DNA from: Streptomyces monomycini
Lineage (GTDB): Bacteria; Actinomycetota; Actinomycetes; Streptomycetales; Streptomycetaceae
Direction of reading: 5' to 3'
DNA length: 64,000 nt
Assembly (NCBI RefSeq): GCF_022271435.1
Contig: NZ_JAFIQY010000027.1
Coordinates: 1 to 64,000 of the forward strand
Shown: positions 8,744 through 16,262 of the stretch, one piece after another
Position numbering within the stretch: position 1 is the stretch's first letter
Layout of the letters: every line of letters starts with the position of its first letter
Notes under the pieces: model-generated
Told to the model about the DNA's origin: nothing
Seen by the model: only the letters and a program-made list of their open reading frames with translations
Database searches by the model: none
Program-made: the position numbers and the translations under genes

Positions 8744-9583
8744 TTGGTAAACCTGAAGCAGTTGAACCCGGACGCGTCTCCCCGAGCGGCCTACGGTGCG
8801 CGCTTGCGCGGCGCGCGGGAGGCGCGCGGCTGGAAGCAGGACGAGTTGGCAGAGCGGATGGGTTACTCGGGGAGACACGTTTCGGCCGTCGAAACAGGTT
8901 GTAAACCGCCAACTCTGCGCTTTTCGCGCGCTGTAGATGCCACCTTTGGGTTCGCGGGGACCACAGAGTCATTCGAGCGCGCGTGGGCGGAAATCCGTAA
9001 CGGCAGCTTGCTGGAAGGCTTCCCGGAGTACCTGGGGCAGGAGGCCCGGGCGGCAGAGATCAGGCTGTTCGAAGTCGGGGTGATCCCCGGACTGCTTCAG
9101 GTGCCGGAGTATGCAAGAGCTCTGGAAGACGGCAACGTGCGGCGTGGCACGATCAGCACCGAACAGGCATGTGAGCGAGTCGAGTCCCTGGCGGAGCGGC
9201 AGGCTTCTCTGGTGCGGCGCGTGGCTCCCATGGTGATCGTGGTCTTGGATGAGAGCTGCATTCGACGGTCGATCGGTGACCCCGCTGTCATGGGGGCCCA
9301 GTTGGATCGGCTGGCCGAGTTCGCTGACGAGCCGTCCACCGCTCTTCAGGTGGCTCCCTACGCCATAGGTGAGCGCCGCCCGTTCAACCGACTGGTCAAT
9401 CTGTTGACCATGCCTGACCGTTCCGTGGTTTCCTACGTCGAATCAGAGACCCACGGCCGTTTGGACAGGGAACTCACCTCAGTGCTGCCGCTGGTGAGGG
9501 CCTACCATCAGCTACAGGTCGAAGCGCTCTCTCAAGCAGAATCAGTAGCCATGATCCAGAAGGCACGAAAGGGCATCTCGTGA
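8744..9583 (+). CDS. XRE-family transcriptional regulator with DUF5753 domain
   Basis: The 279-aa protein has an N-terminal HTH (about residues 12-65: GARLRGAREARGWKQDELAERMG...) and a C-terminal DUF5753 domain (about 90-270) containing LFEVGVIPGLLQVPEYARAL and the Asp/Glu-rich VVLDESCIRR. This is the standard regulator partnered with DUF397 proteins in Streptomyces. The start is TTG 8744, supported by GGGGAGA five bases upstream; the longer open frame has no family sequence. The DUF397 gene overlaps its stop by four bases (GTGA). Codon use (AAA, ACT, TTT) is less GC-rich than in neighbours, fitting an accessory origin. The target is probably its own operon. Confidence 0.9.
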   Translation: MVNLKQLNPDASPRAAYGARLRGAREARGWKQDELAERMGYSGRHVSAVETGCKPPTLRFSRAVDATFGFAGTTESFERAWAEIRNGSLLEGFPEYLGQEARAAEIRLFEVGVIPGLLQVPEYARALEDGNVRRGTISTEQACERVESLAERQASLVRRVAPMVIVVLDESCIRRSIGDPAVMGAQLDRLAEFADEPSTALQVAPYAIGERRPFNRLVNLLTMPDRSVVSYVESETHGRLDRELTSVLPLVRAYHQLQVEALSQAESVAMIQKARKGIS

Positions 9584-9795
9584 CGGCAGATCCTCAAACT
9601 CTCGTCTGGTTCAAGTCCTCCTACAGCGGAAACGGTGGCTCCTGCGTCGAGTGGGCCCCCGCACAGGTCATAGTCACCGGCATAGTTCCCGTCCGTGACT
9701 CCAAGGACCCGAACGGCCCCGTCCTCTCCGTCCCCTCGCGTTCGTTCGCGGAGTTCATCGAGGGCGTCAAGGGCGGCGCGTTCTCCGCTGCGTGA
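9580..9795 (+). CDS. DUF397 domain protein, copy 1
   Basis: This 71-aa protein has the DUF397 signature: WFKSSYSGNGGSCVEWAP, then VPVRDSKDPNGPVLSVP and a short C-terminal helix. GTG 9580 overlaps the regulator's TGA (GTGA), so translation is coupled. DUF397 proteins form regulatory pairs with DUF5753 XRE proteins, some antitoxin- or BldB-like, but no molecular activity is established. It is about 70 percent identical by eye to copy 2 downstream. Confidence 0.9.
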   Translation: MTADPQTLVWFKSSYSGNGGSCVEWAPAQVIVTGIVPVRDSKDPNGPVLSVPSRSFAEFIEGVKGGAFSAA

Positions 9796-9821
9796 TGTGG
9801 CGCTACTGCCCCATCCAGCCC

Positions 9822-9859
9822 TGAGCCCCGCCGATCCCTCGTGAGAGCGGCGGGGCTCA
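9822..9859 (+). terminator. Hairpin terminator after DUF397 copy 1
   Basis: Perfect 12-base arms TGAGCCCCGCCG (9822-9833) and CGGCGGGGCTCA (9848-9859) enclose a 14-base loop. A related hairpin follows copy 2, as expected if the whole unit was duplicated. Confidence 0.65.
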
Positions 9860-9936
9860 TGTCCTACGTTCCGTGATTCCTGCGACGAGGCTGCGGTATC
9901 AGTGGCCATGATCAAGCAGGTACGAAAGGACACTCC

Positions 9937-10137
9937 GTGACCACCGAATCCCCCCGTTGGTTCAAGTCTTCCTACAGCGGCAATGGCGGGACCTGCCTTG
10001 AGTGGGCCCCGTCGCAGGCCGCAGTCACCGGCATGGTGCCGGTCCGTGATTCGAAGGACCCGGACGGTCCGGTCCTGATGCTGTACCCCGCCGCCTTCGC
10101 CGGGCTGGTCGAGTTTGCCCGGAGAGCCGCGCTCTGA
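9937..10137 (+). CDS. DUF397 domain protein, copy 2
   Basis: This 66-aa protein reads WFKSSYSGNGGTCLEWAP...VPVRDSKDPDGPVLMLYP. It starts at GTG 9937 behind GAAAGGAC. The 40 bases before it match the end of the upstream regulator gene (ATCAGTGGCCATGATCAAGC against ATCAGTAGCCATGATCCAGA), showing that a segment including the 3' end of the regulator was duplicated in tandem. It therefore retains a ribosome binding site derived from regulator coding sequence. Confidence 0.88.
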   Translation: MTTESPRWFKSSYSGNGGTCLEWAPSQAAVTGMVPVRDSKDPDGPVLMLYPAAFAGLVEFARRAAL

Positions 10138-10163
10138 CCTACGCGGCCAGGCTGCTCATGCGT

Positions 10164-10191
10164 CCCGCCACTCCCTCACCGGAGCGGCGGG
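10164..10191 (+). terminator. Hairpin terminator after DUF397 copy 2
   Basis: Arms CCCGCCACTCC (10164-10174) and GGAGCGGCGGG (10181-10191) pair with one mismatch around a 6-base loop, followed by GCTCTCTTG. It is a diverged copy of the hairpin at 9822-9859. Confidence 0.5.
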
Positions 10192-10280
10192 GCTCTCTTG
10201 TGCCCGCGACGTGGGGCGGCCGGCGGCCGGCGTCGACCTGGGGCGTCAGGGCGGGTCGGGGAAGTGGAAGGATGGGCTCT

Positions 10281-10781
10281 ATGAGTTCCAACGTATTTTT
10301 CGACATCACCATCAACGGCGACAAGGCCGGCCGCATCATTTTCAAGCTGTACGACGAGGTCGTGCCCAAGACCGCGCGCAACTTCCGTGAGCTGGCCACC
10401 GGCCAGCACGGCTTCGGTTACGCCGGTTCGCCCTTCCACCGGGTCATCCCGGAGTTCATGCTCCAGGGTGGCGACTTCACCCGCCGTAACGGTACCGGCG
10501 GCAAGAGCATCTACGGCGACCGCTTCGAGGACGAGAACTTCCAGCTGAAGCACGACCGGCCGTTCCTGCTCTCCATGGCGAACGCCGGCAAGAACACCAA
10601 CGGTTCGCAGTTCTTCATCACGACGGTGGCCACCCCGTGGCTGGACGGCGCGCACGTGGTCTTCGGCGAGGTCGTCGAGGGCTCGGACCTGGTCAAGAAG
10701 ATCGAGGGCCTGGGCTCCCGTTCCGGTGCCACTTCCGCGACGATCGAGGTGGCGGATTCGGGCGTCGTGGACGCCGCGTAA
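10281..10781 (+). CDS. ppiA: Cyclophilin-type peptidyl-prolyl cis-trans isomerase
   Basis: The 166-aa single-domain cyclophilin catalyses proline isomerisation in the cytosol. Active-site sequence is intact: FHRVIPEFMLQGGDFTRRNGTGG (Arg, Phe, Gln), MANAGKNTNGSQFFIT and WLDGAHVVFGEV. There is no signal peptide. ATG 10281 is preferred (GGAAGG about ten bases upstream); ATG 10272 is in frame and also possible. A strong terminator follows at 10808. The length is normal for Streptomyces cyclophilins. Confidence 0.95.
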   Translation: MSSNVFFDITINGDKAGRIIFKLYDEVVPKTARNFRELATGQHGFGYAGSPFHRVIPEFMLQGGDFTRRNGTGGKSIYGDRFEDENFQLKHDRPFLLSMANAGKNTNGSQFFITTVATPWLDGAHVVFGEVVEGSDLVKKIEGLGSRSGATSATIEVADSGVVDAA

Positions 10782-10807
10782 CGGGTACGCAGCGCCCTGA
10801 GACAGCG

Positions 10808-10838
10808 AAGACCCCCGGGACGGTGTCCCGGGGGTCTT
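10808..10838. terminator. Bidirectional terminator between ppiA and bL37
   Basis: Perfect 14-base arms (10808-10821 AAGACCCCCGGGAC and 10825-10838) surround a 3-base loop. It lies between the convergent ppiA and bL37 genes and can serve both. Confidence 0.85.
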
Positions 10839-10868
10839 CGCATGTCCGGAGTCCGGCGGGCGGACCGC

Positions 10869-10946
10869 TCAGGACTGGGGACGGCTGCCGTGGTTGGCGC
10901 CGTTCTTCCGGCGGGCCTTCTTCTTACGGCGTCGCTTCGACGACAT
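10869..10946 (-). CDS. Large-subunit ribosomal protein bL37 (25 aa)
   Basis: ATG 10946 is preceded by GGAGAGGAG with 5-base spacing, an excellent ribosome binding site. The product is MSSKRRRKKKARRKNGANHG plus SRPQS, an extremely basic peptide ending in the ANHG.RP motif. It matches the short actinobacterial ribosomal protein bL37 first seen in mycobacterial ribosome structures (about 24 aa). Standard gene callers miss it because of its length. Recognition is from memory of the mycobacterial protein and by motif. It is monocistronic and convergent with ppiA. Confidence 0.82.
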   Translation of the reverse strand: MSSKRRRKKKARRKNGANHGSRPQS

Positions 10947-11090
10947 GGCGTCTCCTCTCCGCAGGGGTTTGCAGGGCTTTCCTCCGCATTTCTACCATTT
11001 CACAGCGGTGGCCTGTCCTGCGATCCCGGGGCCGGATACCCGACTCGGGAAGCCTCACACGTCTCGTGAGACACATCACGGGCAACGAGG

Positions 11091-11205
11091 GGAGGGGCGG
11101 GAGGGTGCGGGGAGGTGGGAGGGAAGGGGGAGAGGGGTGACAGGGGTGGCAGGGGTGGCAGGGGTGAGAAGGGCGAGAGGGGCGAGAGGGGTCAGTGGGG
11201 GTGGG
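11091..11205. repeat. Purine-rich G-tract repeats
   Basis: This stretch consists of GAGGGG/GGCAGGGGT-type short repeats, including three consecutive GGCAGGGGT-like units and two GGCGAGAGG units, between bL37 and the 3' end of the glycosyltransferase gene. No gene is supported. It could slow polymerase or form G-quadruplex-like structure; that is speculation. Confidence 0.5.
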
Positions 11206-13393
11206 TGCAGTCGTAGAGGGGTTCGGGGAGTGATGGGTCGGCGGAGGCCGCGTACGTCTTCGGGTCGACCTTGGCGCAGGTGGTGCGGACCCAGGCGTTG
11301 ATCTTGGATGTCTCGGAGGCGTTGCCGGACGCGGGGGTGGTGGGGTTGAGGAGGGCGAAGCGCAGCCGGCCGGAGGCGATCAGGTGCCGGTACTCGGTGA
11401 GGGTGACGGAGGTGGCCATTCCGGCGAAGCCGCCCAGCGGCAGGATCGGCAGACCGGTGTGGGTGATGGCACGGGAACGGGCCCAGCCGCCGTCGGCGGA
11501 GAGGGTGTACGTGGCGTTGCCGTTGTGCCGCTGTACGTAGTCCAGCAGGCGCTTCTGGGCGGCGGTCAGCGGGGCCGGTGACATGTCGTACGAGGCGCCG
11601 CCCGCACCCCCGTAGACCGCGCTGCCCGGTGCGCCGGCCGTGGCGTTCTGGCCACCGGGGCCGGCGTGCGCCTCGAAGGACGAGCCCGCGTACCGCTGGT
11701 CCAGTACGGACAGTGACCAGGCCGCCGGGGCGGCGAACAGGGCGACACAGGTGGTGGCCAGGGCCGTGAGGGCCACGGGGCGCAGACGGCGGCCGGTGGC
11801 GCGGCCGTACGAGAGAAGGGTCACGATGCTGATGAGCGCTGCTGTGATGATCGCCGGGATCAGCCAGGGGGCGAAGTCGGTGTGGTCGGCGGCGAGGGAG
11901 GAGGTCCAGGCGGCCTGGACGGTGACGGTCAGGGGGAGGAGCACGCGTGCAGGGGCGCTGGTGGCGGTGCGGTGGGCGCGCCACAGGGTGACGGCTCCGG
12001 CGGCGGCCAGTGCGGCCAGCGCGGGAGCCAGGCCCGCCACGTACGCGGTGTGCGGGATGTCGACCACGCTCAGAACGACGGCCGTGGTCAGCAGCCAGCC
12101 GCCCCACATCAGGTAGCCGCCGCGCAGCCGGTCCGTACGGGGGCGCCTGCCGCGCCGCACCAGGCCGTGGACCAGGCCGATCAGGGCGAGGGGGTACAGC
12201 CAGCCGATCTGTGGGGTGAAGCGGGAGGTGAGGAGCTTGTACCAGGTGTTCTTCTCACTGCCCAGGCTGACCATTTTGCGGGAGGCGCCGGAGGGCTTTT
12301 CGCCGGCGGCCGGTCGGGGGTGTGGCTGTGTGCCTGCGGCGGGTGGGTGGGTGTGGTGGGTGTGGTGGGTGGGGCCCGCGGGCTGAATGGCGGAGCCGCC
12401 TGGTCCGCCTGGTCCGCCTGCCCCGCCCGGCCCGCCCGGTCCGCTGTCCGCCGGGCGGCTGAAGCCGTTGTACTGGAAGACCATCGACAGCGCGCTGTTG
12501 TTCGTCGAGCCGTCCGCGTACGGGCGTACGTCCTTCGGAGTGAAGGTCATCATCAGTACCCACGAGAACGACACCGCGAACAGCACGGCCCCGGCGGTCA
12601 GCAGATGGCCGATCCGGGCGCGCGCCGTGACGGGTGCGGTGACGAGGTAGCCGACGGCCAGCGCGGGGACGACGAGCCAGGCCTGCATCATCTTGGCCTG
12701 GAACGCCAGGCCCACCCACACGCCGGCCCAGACCAGCGAGCGCAGGCGGGCGCCGCGGGCGGCGAGCTGGTAGCGGTCGACGGCCAGGACCAGGCACATG
12801 ATCAGGGCCGCGTCGGGGATCGGGTGGCCGAACAGGGAGGCAGCGACGGGGGTGAGGGTGAGCAGCCCGGCGGCCAGGAGGCCGGTGGCGGGGCCCTGCC
12901 AGCGGCGTACGACCCGGTAGAGCACGAGGACGGAGACGACGCCCTCGACGCACTGCGGCAGGGTCAGGGCCCAGTCGTGGAAGCCGAAGAGGCGGGCGGA
13001 GAGGGCCTGCGGCCAGAGGAAGCCGCCGATCTTGTCGAGGGTGATGGTGGCGGACGGGTCGTAGGCGGTGAAGAGGAAGGCCTTCCAGCTTTCGGTCATG
13101 CTGCGGGCGGCGACGGAGTAGTACGGGGCCAGGCCGCTGGTGGTGATGTTCCACGCGTACAGGAGTGCGGCCAGGGCCGCGACGCCGAGCAGGGCGGGGC
13201 GCGCCCAGCGGGGCTGGCCTTCGGGTGAGCGCCACACCTCCCAGCGGCGGCGCGGCCGTCGGCGCGGCGTGATGTCCTGGGGGGAGGGCGTGCGCTGGGC
13301 GGGCGGCGAAATCGGCGCGGGCCGGGTGGGGGAGGCGGCGGAAGGCGGGGACGGCGGGGAAACGGGCAGGCCGAAGGGCGGTTTGGCGGCCAT
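11192..13393 (-). CDS. GT39/ArnT-like membrane glycosyltransferase
   Basis: The 733-aa polytopic membrane protein starts with a Pro-rich cytosolic tail, then about 10-12 hydrophobic segments. The first loop contains YYSVAARSMTESWKAFLF and the next DKIGGFLWPQALSARLFG, as in the PMT/ArnT-like family (YkcB/mannosyltransferase type) that transfers sugars from polyprenyl phosphate at the outer membrane face. DAALIMCLVLAVDRY is a further family block. An interdomain loop near residues 300-370 is Gly/Pro/His-rich low-complexity sequence (GGPGGAGGPGG, THHTHHTH). The acceptor is unknown. Start ATG 13393 was kept because no better ribosome binding site was seen. Confidence 0.85.
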   Translation of the reverse strand: MAAKPPFGLPVSPPSPPSAASPTRPAPISPPAQRTPSPQDITPRRRPRRRWEVWRSPEGQPRWARPALLGVAALAALLYAWNITTSGLAPYYSVAARSMTESWKAFLFTAYDPSATITLDKIGGFLWPQALSARLFGFHDWALTLPQCVEGVVSVLVLYRVVRRWQGPATGLLAAGLLTLTPVAASLFGHPIPDAALIMCLVLAVDRYQLAARGARLRSLVWAGVWVGLAFQAKMMQAWLVVPALAVGYLVTAPVTARARIGHLLTAGAVLFAVSFSWVLMMTFTPKDVRPYADGSTNNSALSMVFQYNGFSRPADSGPGGPGGAGGPGGPGGSAIQPAGPTHHTHHTHPPAAGTQPHPRPAAGEKPSGASRKMVSLGSEKNTWYKLLTSRFTPQIGWLYPLALIGLVHGLVRRGRRPRTDRLRGGYLMWGGWLLTTAVVLSVVDIPHTAYVAGLAPALAALAAAGAVTLWRAHRTATSAPARVLLPLTVTVQAAWTSSLAADHTDFAPWLIPAIITAALISIVTLLSYGRATGRRLRPVALTALATTCVALFAAPAAWSLSVLDQRYAGSSFEAHAGPGGQNATAGAPGSAVYGGAGGASYDMSPAPLTAAQKRLLDYVQRHNGNATYTLSADGGWARSRAITHTGLPILPLGGFAGMATSVTLTEYRHLIASGRLRFALLNPTTPASGNASETSKINAWVRTTCAKVDPKTYAASADPSLPEPLYDCTHPH

Positions 13394-13450
13394 AGGGGGA
13401 AGTCAGCTCTCGAATCGGTGCGGACGGGCTGCCGGGGCCGGGCGGGCCGG

Positions 13451-14380
13451 TCAGTTCTCCGGCTTGCCGAGCAGCAGCAGGTAATAGTCCACGTGGTCCC
13501 GGCAGAATGTACGGAACGGTTCCATCAGCGGATCGGTGTGCGCGACGGCCTCTTTTCCGAAACGCTGCTCGATGGCGTCTCGCTGTTCCTGGTAGAGCAC
13601 GTGCATCAGCTCGCCGCACAGTGCGATGTTCGCTGTCATGTTCTGTATCCGGGCGATACGGAATCCGGCTTCTTCGACCTCTTCGAGAAGCGCGGCGAAG
13701 GGGGTGGGCGGCGGGGACGCCCACAGCCGGGTGAACGCCTCGGTCTCCGGGGGGACGGCGGTGCCGCGCCGGGCGAACTCCGTCATCAGCAGACGGCCGC
13801 CGGGCCGCAGGACGCGCCGGGCCTCGCGCAGTCCGGCGGGCCGGTCGGAGAGGTGCGGGAAGCAGTCGATGGACCAGGCCGCGTCGTACGTGTCGTCCGC
13901 GTGGTCGAGCCGCATCACGTTGCCGTACGTGAAGTCGACGCGTCCTTCGAGACCGGCGGCGGCGTTCAGCCGTTCCCCGCAGCGGGCCAGTTGTTCCTGG
14001 CTGACGGTGATGCCGGTGACCCGGCCGCCGGTGCGCCGGGCCAGGTGGAGGGCGGGGCCGCCGGTGCCGCAGCCGATGTCGAGCAGGCGGGGGTCCGGCG
14101 GGAGGCCGTCGGCCAGGATGTCCGCGAGGTACGCGGTCTGCCGGTCCTGGGCGAGGTCGGACAGGTCGAGGAGGGAGGCGGCCGCGGTCCGTTCGCCGTG
14201 CGGGACGAACATGCCGACGTGCAGGGCGCTGCGGCCGAGCACCATGGCGAGCAGGTCGCCGAACCGGTCGTACATCGCGCCGACTTCTTCGGGAGCGGGA
14301 GCGGGAGCGGGAGCGGGAGCGGGAGCGGAAGAGGAAGCGGGCGCCGGGCCGCTGTTCGCACTGTTGTCGGCCACTGTCAT
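13451..14380 (-). CDS. SAM-dependent class I methyltransferase (natural-product O/C-methyltransferase type)
   Basis: The 309-aa protein has motif I LLDIGCGTGGPALHLAR near residue 100, then VTGITVSQEQL, DFTYGNVMRL and the post-motif AWSIDCFPHLSDRP. The N-terminal MYDRFGDLLAMVLG...HVGMF block resembles small-molecule methyltransferases of antibiotic pathways (rifamycin or EryG-like), so a small lipid or polyketide substrate is plausible but unproven. ATG 14380 has GAGGGGAC four bases upstream. Residues about 15-30 are an Ala-Pro run encoded by seven GGGAGC repeats (14290-14331). It stands alone, with an AT-richer promoter region upstream. Confidence 0.88.
   Translation of the reverse strand: MTVADNSANSGPAPASSSAPAPAPAPAPAPEEVGAMYDRFGDLLAMVLGRSALHVGMFVPHGERTAAASLLDLSDLAQDRQTAYLADILADGLPPDPRLLDIGCGTGGPALHLARRTGGRVTGITVSQEQLARCGERLNAAAGLEGRVDFTYGNVMRLDHADDTYDAAWSIDCFPHLSDRPAGLREARRVLRPGGRLLMTEFARRGTAVPPETEAFTRLWASPPPTPFAALLEEVEEAGFRIARIQNMTANIALCGELMHVLYQEQRDAIEQRFGKEAVAHTDPLMEPFRTFCRDHVDYYLLLLGKPEN
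14290..14331. repeat. Hexanucleotide microsatellite (GGGAGC)x7 inside a methyltransferase gene
   Basis: Seven uninterrupted 6-base units encode an Ala-Pro run near the N terminus of the methyltransferase. Gain or loss of units keeps the reading frame, so the tail length may vary between strains without gene loss. Confidence 0.9.
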
Positions 14381-14723
14381 GGAAGTCCCCTCGCGACGGA
14401 TGGTCGGGCAAGGAATCAGTGAGCAGGGAGTGCACTTCTGCTCGGTGGACGCTAGCACCGAATTGCGTGGAGTGGGGGGCTTCCATTCCGCAAGGGAAAA
14501 ATTCGGACAGTGGTGGGTGGGGAATGCATGATCGGTTCGGGGGTGCCGCTCCGGCGTAATGGCGGCCGGCGGAGGGGTGTTGATGATGAGTTTTCGATGA
14601 GAAGGGCATGAAAAGCGTGAGAATGGCGCCGCGGGCATACCTTTTTCGGCATAACGTGTGCGTGAATTGTCGAGCAGCCCCGGAAATGAGAGCTCCGGGG
14701 AACAACCCCGTGATGCGGTACCT
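14381..14723. other. Intergenic region, AT-richer than average; methyltransferase promoter zone
   Basis: No gene is convincing here on either strand. Base composition is noticeably less GC-rich (for example TTTTTCGGCATAACG near 14641), as in Streptomyces promoter regions. The minus-strand methyltransferase promoter should lie here. A plus-strand reading from ATG 14608 was rejected as coding. Confidence 0.5.
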
Positions 14724-14765
14724 GCCGTCCGGAGGGGCGCCGCTGGGCGCGCCCCTCCGGACGGC
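14724..14765. terminator. Strong hairpin terminator of the serine protease gene
   Basis: Perfect 16-base arms (14724-14739 and 14750-14765) surround a 10-base loop. It lies 63 bases past the protease stop on the minus strand. Confidence 0.75.
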
Positions 14766-14827
14766 GTGTGTGACGGCCCGGTTCGGGTTCCGGTCGCGGG
14801 CCGGACGTACCGTACGCGGGGGTCCGG

Positions 14828-15967
14828 TCAGCTCGACTGCGCCTCGTCGTAGAGGTTCTCGGCATCGGCACCGAAGTACGGGCCGAACATGGTGTTCGGC
14901 AGGAAGGTGTAGCCGAAGCTGTTCACCGAGGCCTGTAGGCCGGCGCCGCCGGCCTCGTCGAACGAGGTGAACCAGGGGCCGCCGCTGGAGCCGCCGGTCA
15001 TGTTGCAGGACAGGCCGTGGTCCGTGGAGAACAGCGGGTCCTTGATGGTGTTGCCGCTGCAGTAGACGAGTTCGCTGCCGTCGTACGGCGCCGCGGCGGG
15101 GTAGCCGAACGCGTACATCGGCTTGTTGTAGCCGGTGTTGAAGGCGAGACCCTGACCGCCGACGACATCGGTCAGCCGCTGCCCGCCGACCGGGGCGACG
15201 ACCGCGGCGCCGATGTCGTAGTTGATGTTCTCGCTCGCTGTCCACTGCGGCGTGCTGAGGGTCTTCGAGGCGGCCCACTTGCCGTACGGGGCCTGGCCGT
15301 CGTGGTAACCGGGCACGAAGACCCAGTCGCCGTGCCAGGTGCCGTTGAGCTTCACGCAGTGCCCGGCGGTGAGCACCGTGCTCTTGTTCGCGCTGGTGAC
15401 GGCGTTGCCGGAGCAGGAGGCGGTACGGCCCTGGTATGTGAAGAACACCCGTCCCGCGGTGTTGGTCACGGCGCCGTCACCGGTCCACGGGGCGCCCGCC
15501 TGCGGGAAGGCCTTGGGGGCCTGGGAGGGGGTGGACGTGGTGGTGGCGGGGAGGGTGGGGCGTACGGTGCGCTCGGTGCCGCGCTGGACGGGTGGGGCGG
15601 TCGGGTGCGCTGTGCTGCCGGATCGTTTCTCCGCTGCGGCGGATCGATTCTTCTCAGCGGCGGACCGTTGCGCCGGACCGTCGTTCCCGGCCGACAGCAG
15701 GTCCAGCGGGGTGGCCTTGCGCATCCGCTCCGCCGTCCAGAAGTCGGCCACGGAGGAGGGTGTACCCGTACCCGTATCCGTACCCGTACGGGCCGAGGTC
15801 GCGTCCGCGCCGACCGGACCGGCCGCGCCCGTCGGACCGGCCGCGCCCGCCGCACCGGTCTGCAGAGCCGAGACGAGCAGGGCGCCGGCGGCGGCCAGGG
15901 CGCAGGCGACGGCACGGGACGCGCCGCGCCGACGGGTGCCGGGGGAGGTGCTGACGTTTCGTCTCAC
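14828..15967 (-). CDS. Secreted trypsin-like/V8-type serine protease
   Basis: The catalytic triad is visible: H203 in VLTAGHC, D251 in NYDIGAAV and S328 in GGSSGGPW. An N-terminal signal peptide (RRR...AVACALAAAGALLVSALQT) and a Ser/Thr/Pro-rich propeptide of about 120 residues precede the protease domain, so it is exported and probably activated by cleavage. Start GTG 15967 is preferred (379 aa) because AAGGAG lies seven bases upstream; that box overlaps the codons that would follow TTG 15985. The closest types are Glu-specific endopeptidase-like Streptomyces proteins. The substrate is unknown. Confidence 0.9.
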   Translation of the reverse strand: MRRNVSTSPGTRRRGASRAVACALAAAGALLVSALQTGAAGAAGPTGAAGPVGADATSARTGTDTGTGTPSSVADFWTAERMRKATPLDLLSAGNDGPAQRSAAEKNRSAAAEKRSGSTAHPTAPPVQRGTERTVRPTLPATTTSTPSQAPKAFPQAGAPWTGDGAVTNTAGRVFFTYQGRTASCSGNAVTSANKSTVLTAGHCVKLNGTWHGDWVFVPGYHDGQAPYGKWAASKTLSTPQWTASENINYDIGAAVVAPVGGQRLTDVVGGQGLAFNTGYNKPMYAFGYPAAAPYDGSELVYCSGNTIKDPLFSTDHGLSCNMTGGSSGGPWFTSFDEAGGAGLQASVNSFGYTFLPNTMFGPYFGADAENLYDEAQSS

Positions 15968-16148
15968 GCGTGACTCCTTCTGCAAGGCCGCACGATGGCG
16001 AACCGCGCGGCCGTCGACTACGTGGCCGCGGGTCCCGCGGCCCGGCAGATGAGCGGTGCGGATGGACGTGCGTCAGGAAGAGTCCCACCGGACGCGCCGT
16101 CTGTCAGGAGCGCGTCGCGCCGAAGTCGGGAACTACTGGGCGGCGGGA

Positions 16149-16253
16149 GGAAAGTTGGCTACGGCGGGCGGGGGGTTGGCGACGGCGGGTGGGGAGTTGG
16201 CGGCGGCGGTCGGGGGGTTGGCGGCGGCGGGTGGGGAGTTGGTGACGGCGGCC
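16149..16253. repeat. 21-bp tandem repeat, 5 copies
   Basis: Five consecutive 21-base units (16149, 16170, 16191, 16212, 16233) follow the pattern GGGG(A/G)GTTGGCG(A/G)CGGCGGG with slight variation. They lie between the protease start and the SDR stop, in the 3' flank of the SDR gene. Being a multiple of three, they make spurious open frames on both strands. No gene is supported. Confidence 0.9.
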
Positions 16254-16262
16254 GGGTGCCGG

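Noticed and set aside
14608..14970. Plus-strand frame starting MKSVRMAPRAYLFRH after GAGAAGG
   Set aside because: It runs through a perfect terminator hairpin and into the antisense of the protease gene; no conserved features.
16149..16253. Five regular repeats considered as a CRISPR array
   Set aside because: Units are contiguous with no spacers and no cas genes nearby; it is a simple tandem repeat.
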